A stretch of 27,115 nt of DNA from Microcaldota archaeon (GCA_021791775.1 JAJYVY010000003.1:1-27115), one strand, 5' to 3'. Numbered from the stretch's first letter, positions 7,929 to 15,767 are shown. Notes: generated by a model not told the origin, from the sequence alone. Translations and numbers: made by a program.

Positions 7929-9909
7929 GCAGCTTTATTGATCTCCTATGCAGCACCACACCTATTATCATACCGATTATCACAGCTAACAATGGCGCAA
8001 TTATGGCCGGCGTTATGAACAACATCGACACGTTCTTGCCGTCCCTGGCCGTGAACGATTCCGTTATCGGGCCGTATTGTGCATAGCCTGCGGCATATCC
8101 GAACGGAACGTCAGGTATCATTATACTTCCATTCCTTCCAAGATAAAGGCGGGTGACAGTCCCGTTCTGGAATGATACCAGCACGGTTGCATTGAGTGGG
8201 CGGTTAAGTAGGCTCTTCGCAGTCAAATTGATATCATATATGGGCAACGATACAGAAAACGAGGCAGGGCCTGTCACTCTTATGCTTTTGTTGAGCAGGA
8301 AGTTTACTCCCTTGTAACTTGCAGCCGATAGCAGATATGTAACATTGCCGAAGAGCATCGTGCTGTCACCGATGCTTGAATTATCCACAAAAAAGCCAAC
8401 CCCATTTACAGGCATTCCTGCGCTGTTTGTCGGATTAAAACCCACCAAATACTGCCGCATGAAATTAGCCGTCAGGTTCAATGGGGAGTCTATTACAACT
8501 ATGGCATTGCTTGTATTGTACACACCACTCCACGAATAGAATGCAAGCCTGCTATCGTTTGTCTGGTTGAAGTAAATCTGCGATAGGTTTATGTTTGTCG
8601 ATGACCCCGCCGCATACCAACCAGATCCATATGCGGTCCCGTAAGGGCTTTTCAAAGAAAGATAATACTGCCTTTGCCAGTTTGCGGATATGTTGGTCGG
8701 CTTGTCAAGAGTTATGTTCAGCGCCAATGATTCCATACCGTTGCTCCAGCCAGTGAAATATTCTCTAACGCCTTTCGATATGTTTACTATCTTGTCGTTC
8801 AGCGATACATAGACCGTACTATTCGGTGAATACCATCCTCCTCCAGTGGCATTCCCGTACAATGAGGTCACATTCAAATAATACTGCGTTTTCCATATGG
8901 CAGTTTCTGTTATGTTGCCATACATGTCAACGCTATGGCTATTTTGCTGCCCGGTATAAGAGCCAGGTCCACTACCCGCCCACCCGGAGAAAACCTCTCT
9001 GACTCCTGGTTCCACGTATATAAACTCCGGTGCTGAGAACGCTGCCGGCGTAAAAGTCGAATAATACCCAGTTCCGATTGTATTTCCATATGCGGAATTC
9101 ACGCTGAGCGAATAAAGGCTGTTCCACAGGGAGGTGCCATTCTGCACTTCAGGTATCCCAGATCCAACTACAAAAAAGTTTGCGTAGTTGGATATCTCCT
9201 TCACGCCATAAGGGTTTGGGAGGCCGGTCTTGCTTCCTTTGCCATAGCCGATATATGCAAACGCGCTGTTCAGCAATGTCATTACTCCGTTTTTGTAGTA
9301 TGATATATTCTTGAACATTACAGGGTTCATAAAAGCTGTGTTGTTCTCTGCACCTGCAAGCTCCGCATATGCTGCAGTCGTATTTCTCCCTGAATTTACA
9401 GAGCCAACGTTTATGCTGCCTACGCTCTGGTTATTCAGATAGAATTTCCATACGTTCCCGTCTGCAATAAATGAATACCTATTGAAAGTTCCATTCGTGC
9501 CTATCGAGCCATTAGGGCCTATAGCACCATAGAAGTTGTTCCCGGTATATGAAACTGGGAAATATTCCCAGAACCAAGTCGGCTCCCCGGCGATGAGATA
9601 GACGGTCCCATTGCACCCGCTCGGCGTGCAGTATTCGTTATAATCACCAGTGGCGTTTGGAACCTCATAGCCGATCTGTATGAATGCGCCGTTGCTCAAC
9701 GTTTCCCCTATCCAGAAACCGTAAGAACCGTATAAAATGCTTTGATTGTCCACTGTCTGTATATAGGCGCTTGCTCCGTTGTTGTACGCGGCTGCGGTTC
9801 CGCCATACGCGCCAGACTGGAACCAATACTGCCCGAAAGAGAGCGTTTCGAGGAATGATAGCGCTAGCACTCCGATAACCGCAAGCAGCACAGATTTAGA
9901 CCCGTTCAT
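7903..9909 (-). CDS. Secreted, C-terminally anchored protein with InlB-B-like repeats
   Basis: I do not recognise a specific family. The 668-residue protein has an N-terminal signal or signal-anchor helix (about 5-25) and a C-terminal membrane helix (about 632-653) followed by a basic tail (HRRSIKLR). Most of it should therefore face outside the cell. It is rich in Asn, Gly, Tyr and N-X-S/T sequons, as expected of an N-glycosylated surface protein. Residues about 27-225 look like a lectin or concanavalin-like beta-sandwich. Residues about 265-483 hold three repeats of the pattern YYL-x-SxYG-x-GxGWY ending in a xANW/xANF-x-RQY step, resembling divergent InlB B-repeats. The start overlaps the end of dtdA by 14 bases, and the end overlaps the helicase start. 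A thermopsin-like protease was considered, but no catalytic motif could be placed. Confidence 0.75.
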   Translation of the reverse strand: MNGSKSVLLAVIGVLALSFLETLSFGQYWFQSGAYGGTAAAYNNGASAYIQTVDNQSILYGSYGFWIGETLSNGAFIQIGYEVPNATGDYNEYCTPSGCNGTVYLIAGEPTWFWEYFPVSYTGNNFYGAIGPNGSIGTNGTFNRYSFIADGNVWKFYLNNQSVGSINVGSVNSGRNTTAAYAELAGAENNTAFMNPVMFKNISYYKNGVMTLLNSAFAYIGYGKGSKTGLPNPYGVKEISNYANFFVVGSGIPEVQNGTSLWNSLYSLSVNSAYGNTIGTGYYSTFTPAAFSAPEFIYVEPGVREVFSGWAGSGPGSYTGQQNSHSVDMYGNITETAIWKTQYYLNVTSLYGNATGGGWYSPNSTVYVSLNDKIVNISKGVREYFTGWSNGMESLALNITLDKPTNISANWQRQYYLSLKSPYGTAYGSGWYAAGSSTNINLSQIYFNQTNDSRLAFYSWSGVYNTSNAIVVIDSPLNLTANFMRQYLVGFNPTNSAGMPVNGVGFFVDNSSIGDSTMLFGNVTYLLSAASYKGVNFLLNKSIRVTGPASFSVSLPIYDINLTAKSLLNRPLNATVLVSFQNGTVTRLYLGRNGSIMIPDVPFGYAAGYAQYGPITESFTARDGKNVSMLFITPAIIAPLLAVIIGMIIGVVLHRRSIKLRGVGAAPK

Positions 9910-10687
9910 AATCCATACCTAATTTATTCAGCTCACTTATTATGTTATTCCTATCCAACGACTTAATACTTTTCCATTCTATAAGGGCTTTTTCTACCCT
10001 TATGGATGATCTTTCAATCGCCTTGGAAAGCATGTCGGTCTCAGCCACATAATGTTTTGGCATTATATGCGAGAAGGCCCTCCCCGCATCAAGTGCAATC
10101 CTTGTAAACTTTTGAGAATAATGAAGCCCTCCAATTCCCAATACGCAGTCTTTGAATTGAGGTTTGGCATCCAATGCGGTTAATATCGACTCGGCTGTGA
10201 ACTTGGCGTATGCCTTGCTTTTTAGTGCATCTGGGCTGCCGCCTACCTCCACGAAGAACGAAGGAGTATTGAGAAGAGGGCCATGATGCGTAGCCTCATA
10301 TATAACTGGTAAAGCGGTCTTATTTCCCCCTGCCATATTCTTCAACACAGCAAGCATGCGGTCTGGTGCTGCGACAGCAAGCTCTTTCGGCTTGCCGCCA
10401 AGCTTCGCTTCACCTGACCAGTTGCCTTCGGAATGCACGGTGAACGACGCTATGCCCTTCACGCTTCTGTGGCTGCACGGAAAAATAACAAAGTCCGTAG
10501 TTATTATCTCGTCTATAAAATCGGTCTCAAGAATGCTTCCTGTCACGGCAAGCATATCTACAATATCGGATTTGAAATGCATGAACCCTCCAATCGCATC
10601 AGACTCTTCGAAATCCCACGAACCCTTCAGCGCATCTGCTATATTTTTCGACGTCTGGTTGCTCTCCGAGTATACTATGAACGGCAC
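9896..10687 (-). CDS. dtdA: D-aminoacyl-tRNA deacylase, archaeal DTD2/GEK1 type
   Basis: DTD2 hydrolyses D-amino acids from mischarged tRNA, and is proposed to clear aldehyde-modified residues as well. The 263-residue protein has the family motifs: SHRS (72-75), TVHSEGNW (83-90), EATHHGP (131-137) followed by PSFFVEVGG, and GIGGLHYSQKFT (184-195). The zinc-binding histidines lie within these motifs. Two adjacent start codons are possible, TTG at 10690 and GTG at 10687. A GGGGT ribosome site sits 2 bases from the TTG but 5 from the GTG, and the GTG matches the usual family N terminus, so I chose it. It is the first gene of a run that continues into the surface protein and the helicase. It is transcribed divergently from the winged-helix/TPR gene. 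Confidence 0.9.
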   Translation of the reverse strand: MPFIVYSESNQTSKNIADALKGSWDFEESDAIGGFMHFKSDIVDMLAVTGSILETDFIDEIITTDFVIFPCSHRSVKGIASFTVHSEGNWSGEAKLGGKPKELAVAAPDRMLAVLKNMAGGNKTALPVIYEATHHGPLLNTPSFFVEVGGSPDALKSKAYAKFTAESILTALDAKPQFKDCVLGIGGLHYSQKFTRIALDAGRAFSHIMPKHYVAETDMLSKAIERSSIRVEKALIEWKSIKSLDRNNIISELNKLGMDYERV

Positions 10688-10718
10688 CAAATACCCCTGT
10701 AGGCAATTATGCTACAAT

Positions 10719-10727
10719 ACATATAGT
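10719..10727 (-). promoter_or_regulatory. Candidate TATA box of the dtdA operon
   Basis: On the minus strand an ACTATATGT element lies about 30 bases ahead of the dtdA start. It would leave a leader of roughly ten bases carrying the GGGGT ribosome site. It lies immediately beside the inverted repeat at 10735-10750. Confidence 0.4.
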
Positions 10728-10734
10728 CTTTTTG

Positions 10735-10750
10735 GTAGGTAAAAACCTAC
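10735..10750. promoter_or_regulatory. Inverted repeat, candidate operator between dtdA and the HTH-TPR gene
   Basis: GTAGGT-AAAA-ACCTAC is a perfect 6-base inverted repeat with a 4-base centre, midway between the two divergent starts. The half-site AAAACCT recurs at 10752-10758 and 10768-10774, the last one touching the TATA-like TTTATATTT at 10776-10784. Placement beside both candidate TATA boxes fits an operator bound by the divergent winged-helix protein. This is inferred from position and symmetry only. Confidence 0.4.
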
Positions 10751-10775
10751 AAAAACCTTCTTTTTTAAAAACCTA

Positions 10776-10784
10776 TTTATATTT
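10776..10784 (+). promoter_or_regulatory. Candidate TATA box of the HTH-TPR gene
   Basis: TTTATATTT lies 29 to 37 bases ahead of the chosen ATG at 10813. It would give a near-leaderless transcript or a very short leader containing GGTGAT, a match to the archaeal anti-Shine-Dalgarno sequence. Confidence 0.45.
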
Positions 10785-10812
10785 GGAAAGGCATAGGGTA
10801 ATTGGTGATGTT

Positions 10813-11388
10813 ATGAGCAAAGCACTAGAAACGAAAACACAGGTAATCGATATCCTGAAAAACAAGCCCATGACCGTATCGGAGTTGAGCAGAAAGTTCG
10901 GCCTGTCAAGGGCCACCATCGCGCAGCATATCAAAGAGCTTGAAGAGGCGGGAGCAATAGAAGAGATACCAAACGTCTATTTTAAGAAGCACGTATCATA
11001 CAAGGCGAAAAGGCTGATAGGAAAAACGATATTGAACGATGCAAAGATGCGTTGGAATACTGGCAATGTCCTTTTTGAAGAGCATAAACTTTCTAAAGCA
11101 CTGGAGGAATTTTCAGCCGCAATAGCTATAGACCCAAAATATGCAGATGCATATTTCAATCGTGCCCTCATAGAATATATGACAGGCAAGTCCGATTCAG
11201 CTAGAAAAGATCTTATCAAGACACTCGAACTCCACCCAAAAAGCCATGATGCCGCAGTTCTACTTGGGGATATAGAACGCAAGCATGGCAACCTTAAAAA
11301 GGCGAAGGAATGGTACGAAAAATCACTCGAATATTATCCTTATTACGACCAGGCAAAAGCAAGACTGGCAACGATGAAAAAGAGATAA
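10813..11388 (+). CDS. Winged-helix DNA-binding protein with three TPR repeats
   Basis: The 191-residue protein joins an N-terminal winged helix-turn-helix to C-terminal tetratricopeptide repeats. Residues about 8-55 read as an ArsR/MarR-like wHTH: a first helix VIDILKN, then TVSELSRKFG and the recognition helix LSRATIAQHIKEL. TPR units fall at about 77-110, 111-144 and 145-178, each with the usual pattern (for example YADAYFNRALIEYMTG and AKEWYEKSLEYYP). The ATG at 10813 was chosen over an upstream in-frame ATG at 10732 because it follows GGTGAT by 2 bases and a TATA box by about 30. The upstream extension would cover that promoter. It probably binds DNA and a protein partner. The ligand and targets are unknown, and the adjacent inverted repeat suggests self-regulation or control of dtdA. 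Confidence 0.85.
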   Translation: MSKALETKTQVIDILKNKPMTVSELSRKFGLSRATIAQHIKELEEAGAIEEIPNVYFKKHVSYKAKRLIGKTILNDAKMRWNTGNVLFEEHKLSKALEEFSAAIAIDPKYADAYFNRALIEYMTGKSDSARKDLIKTLELHPKSHDAAVLLGDIERKHGNLKKAKEWYEKSLEYYPYYDQAKARLATMKKR

Positions 11389-11472
11389 AGAAAAATGAAT
11401 AGGATATCAGATAAACCTGCAAACAAATAAAAACATCAAGAGCGATATGGAGCATTAGCCATAAATGATTAC

Positions 11473-11829
11473 ATGCTCTACAACTACCTCGCAATAATCT
11501 TCTTTGCATTTGTAGCCGCGTTTGTCCCCCTTTCAACACTCCTCCTTGCAAAACTCCTGAGGCACAAAACCCTATCTAATCCGGTGAAGGAGGCTCCATA
11601 CGAAAGCGCGGAGGCAACTATAGGCAAGAACAGGGATGTGATGAACGACTACCTGCCCTACTTTATGCTTTTCCTGCCTGTAGAAATAATAGCAATAGTG
11701 GCGCTCCTTTGGTCTCTTGTGGCACGCCAAGTCTCTTATGCGGATGGCGTTATAGTACTCGGAACAACAATAGTGTCTGCAGCATTTGCGCTTTTCGGCT
11801 ATGCCCTAATACGTGGTAACAATGAATAA
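11473..11829 (+). CDS. nuoA: NADH-quinone oxidoreductase subunit A
   Basis: This is a small membrane subunit of respiratory complex I or its archaeal Fpo/Nuo relatives. It has 118 residues with three predicted membrane helices, at about 4-26, 62-83 and 91-112. The loop after helix 1 has the family pattern KEAPYESAEATIG, matching the usual K-x-x-YESG/CG-x-x-x-x-G. Helix 2 carries PYFMLFLPVEIIAI, where PVE replaces the more common DVE. It starts at an ATG after an 84-base gap and overlaps nuoB by 8 bases. It is the first of four nuo genes. NuoA sits at the junction of the membrane arm and the quinone site. Confidence 0.86.
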   Translation: MLYNYLAIIFFAFVAAFVPLSTLLLAKLLRHKTLSNPVKEAPYESAEATIGKNRDVMNDYLPYFMLFLPVEIIAIVALLWSLVARQVSYADGVIVLGTTIVSAAFALFGYALIRGNNE

Positions 11830-12475
11830 TGACAGCGACACAACTCAAAGCAATGAACCCCCATATACAAAGGAGGAGTTCATGAACGCCGAGCAGGAGA
11901 TGGCCCTACTTACCCAGCAGTCGCTGATGCAATACCAGAGAGAGTACGTTCCCGCTATGTTCAGCAAAATGAGCGACCTGGCAAAATTGAAGCTCAGAGA
12001 TATTGTAAAATGGGGCAGGTCAAACTCTCTATGGCCGCTGCAGTTCGGCCTGGCATGCTGCGCAATGGAGCTCATGGACTTCGGCGCAGCTAGAGTAGAT
12101 GCCGAGCGCAAAGGCTACCTCCTGTTTAGAGGAACACCAAGGCAGTGCGACGTGATGATAGTCGCAGGCTGGGTTACCAAGTCGATAGTGCCAAAGGTAA
12201 AACGTTTATACGAGCAGATGTCAAAGCCAAGCTATGTCATAGCTTATGGCGAATGCGCCACGTCCGGAGGGCCGTGGTGGGAAAGCTACAACATAGTACA
12301 GGGCATAGACCAGGTTATCCCGGTGGATATATATGTGGCGGGTTGCCCTCCCAGACCAGAAAACCTTTTTAGCGCATTGATGAAACTTCAATCTAATATC
12401 CGTGATGGAATTGATAGATACGAAACCAGAAGCCTTAGTGAAAACCTGCAAGGATATGAAAGCGAGCGGGTTTGA
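11822..12475 (+). CDS. nuoB: NADH-quinone oxidoreductase subunit B (N2 iron-sulfur subunit)
   Basis: NuoB carries the terminal [4Fe-4S] cluster N2 that passes electrons to quinone. The 217-residue protein has all four cluster cysteines: Cys79 and Cys80 in LACCAMEL, Cys145 in GECATSGGPW and Cys175 in GCPPRPE. RGTPRQCDVMIVAG is the usual family segment between them. The first 50 or so residues form a polar extension rich in Gln, Asn and Glu that is longer than in many homologues. ATG 11822 was preferred over an in-frame GTG at 11813, because it is a normal codon and leaves an 8-base overlap with nuoA. It is followed by nuoC, which overlaps by about 70 bases. Confidence 0.95.
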   Translation: MNNDSDTTQSNEPPYTKEEFMNAEQEMALLTQQSLMQYQREYVPAMFSKMSDLAKLKLRDIVKWGRSNSLWPLQFGLACCAMELMDFGAARVDAERKGYLLFRGTPRQCDVMIVAGWVTKSIVPKVKRLYEQMSKPSYVIAYGECATSGGPWWESYNIVQGIDQVIPVDIYVAGCPPRPENLFSALMKLQSNIRDGIDRYETRSLSENLQGYESERV

Positions 12476-12782
12476 CTATCTCAAGAAAATAACTGCGATA
12501 GACTACAACGACCACATTGACGTTCTTTATCTAGTATACAACATAAAGAAAAGAGAGGACGCAGTGATAAGAGCGACCCTCAAGCCGGATGACCTGTCTG
12601 TTGAAACTGTGATGCGTATTTACAGGGCTGCGGACTGGTACGAACGGGAACTATCCGAAATGTTCGGCATAAAGATAAAAGGGCGCAGGGTAAAACGCCT
12701 GCTCCTTGAGCTGTGGAATGGCGCCGACTACCCTCTTAGAAAGAGTTTCGTGTGGGGCAAAGACTACAACAAGGTGAAATAA
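12405..12782 (+). CDS. nuoC: NADH-quinone oxidoreductase subunit C
   Basis: This is a peripheral-arm subunit of complex I, 125 residues from ATG 12405. The diagnostic segment is WYERELSEMFGIKIKGR followed by RLLLELWNGADYPLRK, equal to the ERE-x-x-DMFGI-x-F signature of the 30-kDa subunit family. The N-terminal half carries the expected ITAIDYNDHIDVLYLVYN strands. It is shorter than bacterial NuoC, as in several archaeal versions. The frame opens with GTG-ATG, 71 to 74 bases inside the nuoB 3' end. A later ATG at 12456 would cut the overlap but remove the first helix. The stop overlaps the nuoD start (TAATG), pointing to translational coupling. Confidence 0.88.
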   Translation: MELIDTKPEALVKTCKDMKASGFDYLKKITAIDYNDHIDVLYLVYNIKKREDAVIRATLKPDDLSVETVMRIYRAADWYERELSEMFGIKIKGRRVKRLLLELWNGADYPLRKSFVWGKDYNKVK

Positions 12783-13876
12783 TGGCCATAATGCGAATAA
12801 ATGTAGGGCCCATACACCCAGGAACTCACGGGGTGCTGAAGCTTGTAGTTGATGTAGAGGGAGATACAATAAAGAGAGTCGAGCCGCATATAGGGTTTCT
12901 GCACAGGGGAGTCGAAAAGCTGATGGAAACTAGAATGTACATGCAGAATCAATCCTATACCGAAAAGCTCGATTATATAGCACCGCTAAGCTGGGACGAT
13001 CTCTATGTCAACTCTGTTGAAAAGGCATTGGGGGTGCCGGTCAAGGAACCAGCCCAATATGAGAGGGTGATCCTCCTAGAGTTCCAGAGAATAGCAAGCC
13101 ACCTGCTTTGGCTTGGCACATTTGTAAATGATGTCGGGCAGCTCTTCACCGTATTCATGTGGTGCTTCCGCGATCGCGCAAAGATAATGAAGCTCCTGGA
13201 AGACGTATCTGGAGGGAGGATGTTTTATGTAAATCTCAGGTTGGGCGGCTTCAATAAGAATCCTCCGGCGGACTTCAAAGAGAGATCATATGCACTCTGC
13301 GATTATCTCGAAGAAAAGCTGATGGCGTATCCGGATGTGCTGGATTCCAGCAGCATTTTCATGGAAAGAACCAAGGGCATAGGGGTGTTGAGCAAGGATG
13401 ACGCGATAAACTACGGGGTTTCCGGCCCGGTTCTAAGAGCGTCAGGGGTCGAAGAGGACGTCAGGAAGTCGCATCCCTATTATGTTTATGACAAAATCAA
13501 ATTCAAGGTGCCGTGCACGTACAATGGGGATACATACGATAGATATGAAATAAGGTATGAGGAAATGCTGGAAAGCATAAGCATCATAAGGCAGGCTTTG
13601 GACGCAATGCCTGAAGGGCCTACCGTAGGCATGCCGATACGGCTGATAGGGCCTCAGGCCAAGCCAGAGCATGTGATAATGCAGGAGGAACTGCCAAGGG
13701 GGGAGGGGATTATATACCTGGTGCCTGATAAGCAAAGACCGTACAGGATATCGCTAAGGTCTCCAGCATTCATAAATTTGTCTGTGCTGCCGAAGCTTTC
13801 TGAAGGGATGAAATTCGCCGACCTCTTCTCGATAGTAGGCAGCCTTGACGTGATATTCGCGGAAATAGACAGGTAG
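12782..13876 (+). CDS. nuoD: NADH-quinone oxidoreductase subunit D (49-kDa subunit)
   Basis: NuoD builds the quinone-reduction pocket with NuoB and is related to the large subunit of [NiFe] hydrogenases. The 364-residue protein begins with the hallmark INVGPIHPGTHGVLKL and continues with HIGFLHRGVEKLME. It also has LEFQRIASHLLWLGTF, GGRMFYVNLRLGG and the terminal segment FSIVGSLDVIFAEIDR. The four hydrogenase-type nickel cysteines are absent, as in complex I. The ATG shares its first base with the nuoC stop. After nuoD the cluster ends. No nuoE/F/G and no membrane subunits H or J-N, nor NuoI, are in the window. Confidence 0.95.
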   Translation: MAIMRINVGPIHPGTHGVLKLVVDVEGDTIKRVEPHIGFLHRGVEKLMETRMYMQNQSYTEKLDYIAPLSWDDLYVNSVEKALGVPVKEPAQYERVILLEFQRIASHLLWLGTFVNDVGQLFTVFMWCFRDRAKIMKLLEDVSGGRMFYVNLRLGGFNKNPPADFKERSYALCDYLEEKLMAYPDVLDSSSIFMERTKGIGVLSKDDAINYGVSGPVLRASGVEEDVRKSHPYYVYDKIKFKVPCTYNGDTYDRYEIRYEEMLESISIIRQALDAMPEGPTVGMPIRLIGPQAKPEHVIMQEELPRGEGIIYLVPDKQRPYRISLRSPAFINLSVLPKLSEGMKFADLFSIVGSLDVIFAEIDR

Positions 13877-13906
13877 ACATAAAAAGCTCAAAATCAATAT
13901 GATAAG

Positions 13907-13915
13907 AAGGAGGTG
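13907..13915 (+). promoter_or_regulatory. Strong ribosome binding site of prefoldin beta
   Basis: AAGGAGGTG lies 5 bases ahead of the prefoldin ATG. It is a near-perfect complement of the 3' end of archaeal 16S rRNA (GAUCACCUCC) and the strongest such site in the window, suggesting high translation. Confidence 0.8.
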
Positions 13916-13920
13916 CTTTT

Positions 13921-14265
13921 ATGAGCAAAGAGCAATTGGAGAAGCTTACTTCGGAGTATCAGATACTTCAGGAACAGTTACAGTCTCTGGCCATTCAAAA
14001 AGCGCAGTTTTCAGAGCAGAACGAAGAGCTGAAAGAGGCGCTAGCCGAGGTCGACAAAGCAACCGGCAAGATATACTCGACTATAGGCGGGGTGATGATA
14101 GAGACCTCCAAAACAGAGGCAACAAAGGTAATAAAAGAGAAAATGGATACTGTACAGCTTAGATTATCGCTACTCACCAAGCAGTATGACGAAGCGGCGA
14201 AGAAGGAGAAGACCCTAAGATCTGAGATAGAAGCGATAATCAAGCAAGAAAATCCCATAAAATAA
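13921..14265 (+). CDS. pfdB: Prefoldin subunit beta
   Basis: This is the beta subunit of the hexameric prefoldin chaperone, which captures unfolded proteins and delivers them to the thermosome. The 114-residue protein has two long coiled-coil helices (about 1-50 and 66-110). They flank the beta-hairpin linker KIYSTIGGVMIETSK, which fits the family signature KIYKxIGxLLIxxxK. A near-consensus Shine-Dalgarno sequence precedes the ATG. It lies 44 bases after nuoD and may be read through from it. The thermosome partner gene is in the same window at 17842-19500. Confidence 0.92.
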   Translation: MSKEQLEKLTSEYQILQEQLQSLAIQKAQFSEQNEELKEALAEVDKATGKIYSTIGGVMIETSKTEATKVIKEKMDTVQLRLSLLTKQYDEAAKKEKTLRSEIEAIIKQENPIK

Positions 14266-14318
14266 CTGCGATTTTATGCTGTTAAATTCAAGATTTGTAA
14301 AGTACGGGGCAGTTGAGT

Positions 14319-15524
14319 ATGAAGATAGCCATAGTATCTGACATGCATCTTGGATATGAACGATTTTTAGAAGACGCATTTGCGCAGGCCAAAGAGGCAT
14401 TGGAGAAAGCAAGCGCCATGGCAGACGCAATAATAGTGCCTGGAGACATATTCGATAAAAGATACCCGAAGCCAGAAATAATAGCGCAGGCAATAAACCT
14501 GTTCAGGGATATCTCTTCAAAAACTTACGCGGCCAGCATAACTTCCTACACCGGAAACGGCAGAATCTACACAAAAGCGCCCATCATAGCGATACCCGGC
14601 ACCCACGAACGCATAGCTGCCGGCAAAGAAAATGCTGTACAATTGCTCTCCCTTGCGGGTCTCCTTGCAGATACGAGCGAAGCTACCACAGTGATAAGCA
14701 AGGGAAACGAGAAAGTAGCCGTATTCGGGCTGGGCGGTGTGTCAGACGAGATGGCGAAGGACGAGATATTAAGGTTGTCTCCAAAACCCGTGGCAGGGGC
14801 ATTCAACATATTTGTTCTGCATCAGTCTATCTACGAGATGTTGCCCTTCAGCGACCGTTTCATAAAGTATTCCGACCTGCCGAAAGGCTTCGATCTCTAC
14901 ATATGCGGCCATATGCACAGCAGGGTGGAAGCCGAGGTCAATGGCAAAAAGCTTCTTGTCCCTGGAAGCACCGTGCTCACTCAATTGAAGGGCGAGGAGC
15001 AGGGCAGGAAAGGCTTCATTCTATTTGATACGCAAAGCTACGAGCATAAATTCATAAGCATAGACTCCCGCCCATTCATAGTTGAAGAGGTGCATACGGA
15101 TGGCGCCCAACCTGATTCCGTGGTAAAAGAATGCGAAAACCGGATATTAAAAAATATACCTGAAAGCAAGAGAGCGCCGATTATAAAGTTGAAGATATTC
15201 GGGAACGCAACGAAAGGATACGACAAGATAGACACGGCCACCAGAGAGCTCGCTGCAAAGTATTCAAAGAAGGCGTTTATATTTTTCGACACGCAGCAGC
15301 TCAAGAGCAGGGAAGCCGAGCAGATGATCAATGAAGTTAGAAATGGCAAGGTGGATGACATGCCAGTCAAGGAGCTCGGAATCTACATGCTGATGAACAA
15401 ACTTAACGAAGCAAAAATGCGAAAAGATTTCAAGGCAACCGAGCTGTTTAACCTTTTATCCAGCGGAGAAAACAAAGAAAAAGTGATAAAAGAGGCAAGC
15501 AGGCTCCTTTTGGAAGAGGACTGA
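14319..15524 (+). CDS. mre11: DNA double-strand break repair nuclease Mre11
   Basis: Mre11 is a manganese-dependent exo/endonuclease that acts with Rad50 in end resection. The 401-residue protein shows the calcineurin-like phosphoesterase motifs: DMHLGY (Asp8, His10), PGDIFD (Asp43), PGTHER (His96), LHQS (His168) and GHMHSR (His198, His200), then VPGSTVLTQL. At the usual GNHD/E motif, Asn is replaced by Thr95, which normally would be a metal ligand. A capping and C-terminal region follows to a normal length. ATG 14319 was preferred to an in-frame TTG at 14313 because MKIAIVSD matches the family start. rad50 is not adjacent, since the next gene lies on the other strand with 3 bases between stops. 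A related SbcD-like nuclease is the alternative name. Confidence 0.87.
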   Translation: MKIAIVSDMHLGYERFLEDAFAQAKEALEKASAMADAIIVPGDIFDKRYPKPEIIAQAINLFRDISSKTYAASITSYTGNGRIYTKAPIIAIPGTHERIAAGKENAVQLLSLAGLLADTSEATTVISKGNEKVAVFGLGGVSDEMAKDEILRLSPKPVAGAFNIFVLHQSIYEMLPFSDRFIKYSDLPKGFDLYICGHMHSRVEAEVNGKKLLVPGSTVLTQLKGEEQGRKGFILFDTQSYEHKFISIDSRPFIVEEVHTDGAQPDSVVKECENRILKNIPESKRAPIIKLKIFGNATKGYDKIDTATRELAAKYSKKAFIFFDTQQLKSREAEQMINEVRNGKVDDMPVKELGIYMLMNKLNEAKMRKDFKATELFNLLSSGENKEKVIKEASRLLLEED

Positions 15525-15527
15525 TGA

Positions 15528-15767
15528 TCAACGCGGCGGCTTGGCCAGCACGCCAAGCGCTCTGTTCACCTGCTCCTTATCCTTTATGTCTATAGTCTCG
15601 CCAAGCAGCTCCAGATGTTTAGTATTGCACCTGCGCTCCTTCTTTCTTCGTTCGGCGGTAACGATGTTCACAAAGCCTTTCCCCGGCACAGAGGTTATCA
15701 CGGCGCGGCTCCCAGCGTCCCTTCCGTACTTCTTTATGCATACTCTTCCAGCTTCTATCAATGCCAT
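15528..15767 (-). CDS. rpl14e: Ribosomal protein L14e
   Basis: This is an archaeal/eukaryotic large-subunit ribosomal protein with a KOW-type beta-barrel. The 79-residue protein begins MALIEAGRVCIKKYGRDAG, matching the family start (IEVGRVCVK-x-x-GR-x-AG). It continues with RRKKERRCNTKHLELLG, matching RRRCNxxHLEP. The ATG at 15767 was chosen over one at 15788. It fits the family N terminus, avoids overlap with cmk and follows GTGAG by 4 bases. It sits directly after cmk, the arrangement known in many archaea. truB, which often comes next, is not found because mre11 converges here. Confidence 0.92.
   Translation of the reverse strand: MALIEAGRVCIKKYGRDAGSRAVITSVPGKGFVNIVTAERRKKERRCNTKHLELLGETIDIKDKEQVNRALGVLAKPPR

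Noticed and set aside
10732..10812. Upstream start (27 extra residues) for the winged-helix/TPR protein
   Set aside because: The extension would overlap the TATA box and the palindrome, and the ATG at 10813 has a GGTGAT site and a typical wHTH N terminus.
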